DNA of 37,564 nucleotides, taken from assembly GCF_001866665.1 (NCBI RefSeq), contig NZ_MLYO01000008.1, positions 1 to 37,564 on the forward strand, given 5' to 3'. The translations under genes were made by a program, and so were the position numbers. Shown one piece after another: positions 34,999 through 37,564 of the stretch. This DNA is from Streptomyces monashensis (GTDB taxonomy: Bacteria; Actinomycetota; Actinomycetes; Streptomycetales; Streptomycetaceae). Within the stretch, counting starts at the first letter, position 1. Each line of letters begins with the position of its first letter. Below the pieces are notes generated by a model. It was not told where the DNA came from. It searched no databases and saw only the letters and a list, made by a program, of their open reading frames with translations.

Positions 34999-36678
34999 AC
35001 ACCTCTCGTCAAACGGGGCCCCGACTGGACCCCTGATCTGGACCATGTGCGCGCAGTGTCCTACATCCGACAGTCAAGGAAGCGTGAGGACGACTCCGCG
35101 TCGTCCCCCGAAGCACAGCGGACCAAGTGCGAGGCGCTGATCACGGCCAAGGGTTGGGACAACGCCGGTCACTTCGCTGACGTGGGAAAATCCGGCTGGG
35201 ACCCCAAAGTGGTCCGCCCCGCGTTCGAAGAGATGATGTCCGCCGTTCGCGCCGGACACGTAGACGCAGTGGTTGTCTTCTCGCTGTCCCGGCTCACCCG
35301 ACAGGGCGCCCTCGAAGCGATGCTGATCAACGAGGAACTTGCCAAATACGGCGTACTGCTCGTCAGCGTCGAAGAGCCCTACTTGGACACGTCTACTCCC
35401 ATGGGCGTTGCGATCTTCGGCCTCATCGCTGCGCTGGCTCAGCAAGAGTCAGACCTGAAGTCGGCGTACATCACGGCGACCAAAGAGACCCTGCGCGCTG
35501 CTGGCTCCCATGTGTCCGGCATGGCCCCGTACGGCTTCCAGTCAAGCCGTGAGCCGCGCGGGGACCTGGTGGCGGTCAAGCTGGTCCCGGACCCGGCAGA
35601 GGCACCGCACGTGCGCCAGATGGTCGAGTGGGCGTTGTCCGGCGTAGCCGCGTCTGCCATTGCCCGCAGGCTGAACACAGACGGCGTGCCGACCAAAGCG
35701 GCGGACATGACAGCGCGCGTGGCCGCCCGGCGGGGCAGGGGCATAAGTGAGCCGCTGGAGCGCACTGCGTGGGTGTCCTCGACCGTGCTGCGCATCCTGC
35801 GTGACCCTCGCCTTGCTGGCTATGCCGCTGAACGCCAGGACACCAAGCGAGTCATTCTGCGCGACGCTTCCGGCGCTCCCCTGATAGCACACGAGGGCAT
35901 CGTTCCCGCAGACGACTGGTGGCGCCTTCAGGATGTTCTAGACGGCCGTACGCCGCAGGTTGTGAGGCAGGCTGGCCGGTCTGTGCCGTCGCTGCTCGGC
36001 GGGGCAGGGATGCTGTTCTGTGGGGTGTGCGGATCGTCCATGGTGACCGACCGACGCAACGGCAAGCAGCTCTACCGGTGCAACCGGGCCCAGTCCGGCG
36101 CTGTGCCGGGACATGGTGGCCTGGCCATCAACATGGAGGCCGCCGACGATGTGGTCGCCCGCACCGTGTGGTCGCGCCTGACTGCGCTGGACCCCGAGGA
36201 CCGTGAAGACCTGGAATGGCTTGAGGAGGCAGCGCGCCGATTCGCTGCCCAGGCAGACACGGGCGAACGGCAGGCCGAACTAGCCGCCGCACGAGCCGAG
36301 TTGGAGCACGTACGGGAAGCCCTCCGCACGCTGTACGCCGACCGGCAGGCAGGGCTGTACGCCGGGGCGACCGGCACGGCCATGTTCGCTGAATCCGTCG
36401 AGCGGCTGACTGCCCATGAGGCTCGCGTGAGTGAGCGCGTAGCTGAGCTGGGGCGGGATGAGAGCGGCACCGTGGTCATCCCCTCGGAGTGGACGGCCTC
36501 GGAGGGTGACCCCATCGGGCCGGAATCGACGTGGGGCAGTTGGGACCTGGAGCAGCGACGTAGCTTCCTGGCTTTCTTCCTCGACCGCATCACCATCGCT
36601 AAGTCCGTCGGCCGTGGCCGGAACGCGAACACGGAGGATCGGGTGACTGTGCACTGGGCAGAAGCACCAGCCAAGTAG
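34996..36678 (+). CDS. Large serine integrase, phiBT1-like
   Basis: The product has 560 residues from the ATG at 34996; GTG at 35047 or 35056 is possible, as no ribosome binding site is evident. Resolvase-type catalytic domain: SYIRQSRKRED with Ser27, DVGKSGWDPKVVRPAFEEMM, VVVFSLSRLTR, EEPYLDTSTPMGVAIFGLIAAL. The recombinase domain follows (APYGF, GVAASAIARRLNTDG, VLRILRDPRLAGYAAER), then a zinc ribbon (CGVC, then YRCN, about 341-360) and a coiled-coil segment (about 430-490). The C-terminal EWTASEGDPI, SWDLEQRRSFLAFFLD and RVTVHWAE match phiBT1 integrase in memory. It recombines attP with attB. Codon use is less GC-biased than that of the neighbours. Confidence 0.92.
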   Translation: MTPLVKRGPDWTPDLDHVRAVSYIRQSRKREDDSASSPEAQRTKCEALITAKGWDNAGHFADVGKSGWDPKVVRPAFEEMMSAVRAGHVDAVVVFSLSRLTRQGALEAMLINEELAKYGVLLVSVEEPYLDTSTPMGVAIFGLIAALAQQESDLKSAYITATKETLRAAGSHVSGMAPYGFQSSREPRGDLVAVKLVPDPAEAPHVRQMVEWALSGVAASAIARRLNTDGVPTKAADMTARVAARRGRGISEPLERTAWVSSTVLRILRDPRLAGYAAERQDTKRVILRDASGAPLIAHEGIVPADDWWRLQDVLDGRTPQVVRQAGRSVPSLLGGAGMLFCGVCGSSMVTDRRNGKQLYRCNRAQSGAVPGHGGLAINMEAADDVVARTVWSRLTALDPEDREDLEWLEEAARRFAAQADTGERQAELAAARAELEHVREALRTLYADRQAGLYAGATGTAMFAESVERLTAHEARVSERVAELGRDESGTVVIPSEWTASEGDPIGPESTWGSWDLEQRRSFLAFFLDRITIAKSVGRGRNANTEDRVTVHWAEAPAK

Positions 36679-36691
36679 GCGCCTGAGCGCC
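36678..36691 (+). terminator. Short hairpin at the integrase stop
   Basis: GGCGC (36678-36682) and GCGCC (36687-36691) with a 4-nt loop; a weak terminator candidate. Confidence 0.3.
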
Positions 36692-36764
36692 GTTCACGGC
36701 CCGTTGTCGGTAATCCCCGGCGGCGGGCCGTTGGGCGCTCCGGGGATGCGGGTGCCCTCCTGGG

Positions 36765-37169
36765 GTGCCGCCGGCGGCTATGTCTAGAGTCAGGCATGGT
36801 GTCGCACTTCGGTTCGCGTTTCGTCGGCGGTATGACGAAGTGTCGTCCGGCAAGAACGCCGACCGTGCCGGGCTGCTCGCTGCTCTCGACTACATGCGTG
36901 AGGGCGACACCCTCACCGTCTGGAAGCTGGACCGGTTGGGCCGTTCCACGAAGGACGTGCTCACGATCGCTGAGGATCTGCACGCCCGGGGGATCGCGCT
37001 TCGGATTCTGACGGGCACGCTGGCCGGTAGCTACTCCCCGAGGGGTGAGGGCAAGTTCTTCTTCACGATGATGGTCGCCTTTGCTGAGCTTGAGCGAGAC
37101 ATGGTTGCGTCCAGAGAAGTGGTGTACGGGTTCGACCTGATCCGGGGGTTTGCTCCCGCGTCGGGGTGA
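36765..37169 (+). pseudogene. Remnant of a small serine recombinase (resolvase family)
   Basis: The open frame is 134 codons, but only about residues 24-115 are recognisable: YDEVSSGKNADRAGLLAALDYMREGD, TLTVWKLDRLGRSTKDVL, LRILTGTLAGSYSPRGEGKFF, FTMMVAFAELERDM. The N-terminal YxRVSTxxQ part with the catalytic serine is missing, replaced by unrelated sequence (MSRVRHGVALRFAF). The C-terminus departs from the family just after ERDMV, so the linker and DNA-binding domain are missing too. It cannot be active. The 3' breakpoint lies near the IS256-type element. Confidence 0.75.
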
Positions 37170-37235
37170 CGCCCGCATAGATGAACGGCCACCGGCTGAT
37201 CTTCGAGATGTCGAGTCACGAAGGAGATCAGCACG

Positions 37236-37564
37236 ATGACCGCACCGGACAGTCTGCCCCTGCATGCGCTCGCGGAGGACAACCTCGCCGCGGAGAGTCC
37301 CGATCTGCTGCGCGCGATGGTCAAGACGTTCGCCGACGCGCTCATGTCCGCCGAGGCCGATGCCCTCTGCAATGCTGAATACGGGCAGGTCAGCGACGAG
37401 CGAGTCAACCACCGCAACGGATATCGCCCTCGCGAGTGGGACACCCGTGCGGGCACCGTCGAACTCGCCGTTCCCAAGCTGCGTCAGGGCAGTTACTTCC
37501 CGCACTGGCTGCTGGAGCGTCGCCGCCGGGCCGAACTGGCCCTCATCAGCGTGGTCGCCACCGC
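37236..37564 (+). CDS. IS256-family transposase (IS1081-like), 5' part
   Basis: The ATG at 37236 has AAGGAG 9 nt upstream; the frame is open for 109 codons to the window edge. The sequence follows IS1081-type mutator transposases: ESPDLLRAMVKTFADALMSAEADALC, VSDERVNHRNGYRPREWDTRAGTVELAVPKLRQGSYFP, WLLERRRRAELAL. Only the N-terminal DNA-binding part is in view; the DDE residues are outside. Its left inverted repeat should lie between about 37100 and 37230, but I could not define it without the right end. Confidence 0.92.
   Translation, partial: MTAPDSLPLHALAEDNLAAESPDLLRAMVKTFADALMSAEADALCNAEYGQVSDERVNHRNGYRPREWDTRAGTVELAVPKLRQGSYFPHWLLERRRRAELALISVVAT

Noticed and set aside
36072..37505. 477-codon minus-strand open frame in the element
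   Set aside because: Antisense to integrase, resolvase remnant and transposase; Ser/Arg-rich without motifs.

Overview
High GC throughout, codon use with G/C in the third position, many GTG starts, twelve-odd perfect GC-rich terminator hairpins and a dnaK-grpE-dnaJ-hspR operon with HAIR operators place this window in the chromosome of a Streptomyces species. From memory the gene order resembles the S. coelicolor core region around dnaK, so most of it is conserved chromosome. The last 2.6 kb is an acquired element.

Left part (1-9240, all on the minus strand). A secreted-protein gene is cut by the left edge. Then comes a tryptophan catabolism cluster: tryptophan 2,3-dioxygenase, kynureninase and a kynurenine-formamidase-like hydrolase, enough to take tryptophan to anthranilate. 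It is followed by a DUF3151 gene, a 14-helix-type MFS exporter, class II fructose-bisphosphate aldolase, pyrE, an aldose-epimerase-like gene and a membrane-anchored CoxG-like protein.

Middle (9300-18700). A membrane aminopropyltransferase-like protein (SpeE domain) with DUF2617, a small Cys/His/Gly-tailed membrane protein, a class I aminotransferase with a probable leaderless promoter, a PIG-V-type mannosyltransferase, a YbjN protein and clpB. A HAIR operator lies between clpB and a divergent PNPOx-like gene.

18800-22900. This accessory-looking region is the most curious chromosomal part. A short secreted protein carrying three 12-residue ANSTWP repeats is followed after 1 nt by a degenerate Rieske-like protein. 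A LuxR-type regulator is divergent from them, and a paralogous LuxR-type regulator converges on the first. A sugar-binding lipoprotein without permease or ATPase genes follows. I propose that the peptide and regulators form a signalling locus; this is inference.

23080-34995. The HspR regulon core (dnaK, grpE, dnaJ, hspR), with two HAIR sites flanking the dnaK promoter and a strong terminator after hspR. Then a WecA/MraY-like membrane protein with altered catalytic motifs, a large Fe-S membrane oxidoreductase, a NarL-type two-component pair, a VC0807-like membrane protein, an SDR and an MhuD-like haem-degrading enzyme.

34990-37564. A phiBT1-type large serine integrase starts head-to-head with the MhuD-like gene, the two start codons touching. 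This suggests that an integrative element recombined into the 5' end of that gene and restored its start. Behind the integrase are a resolvase remnant and the 5' part of an IS256-family (IS1081-like) transposase cut by the right edge.
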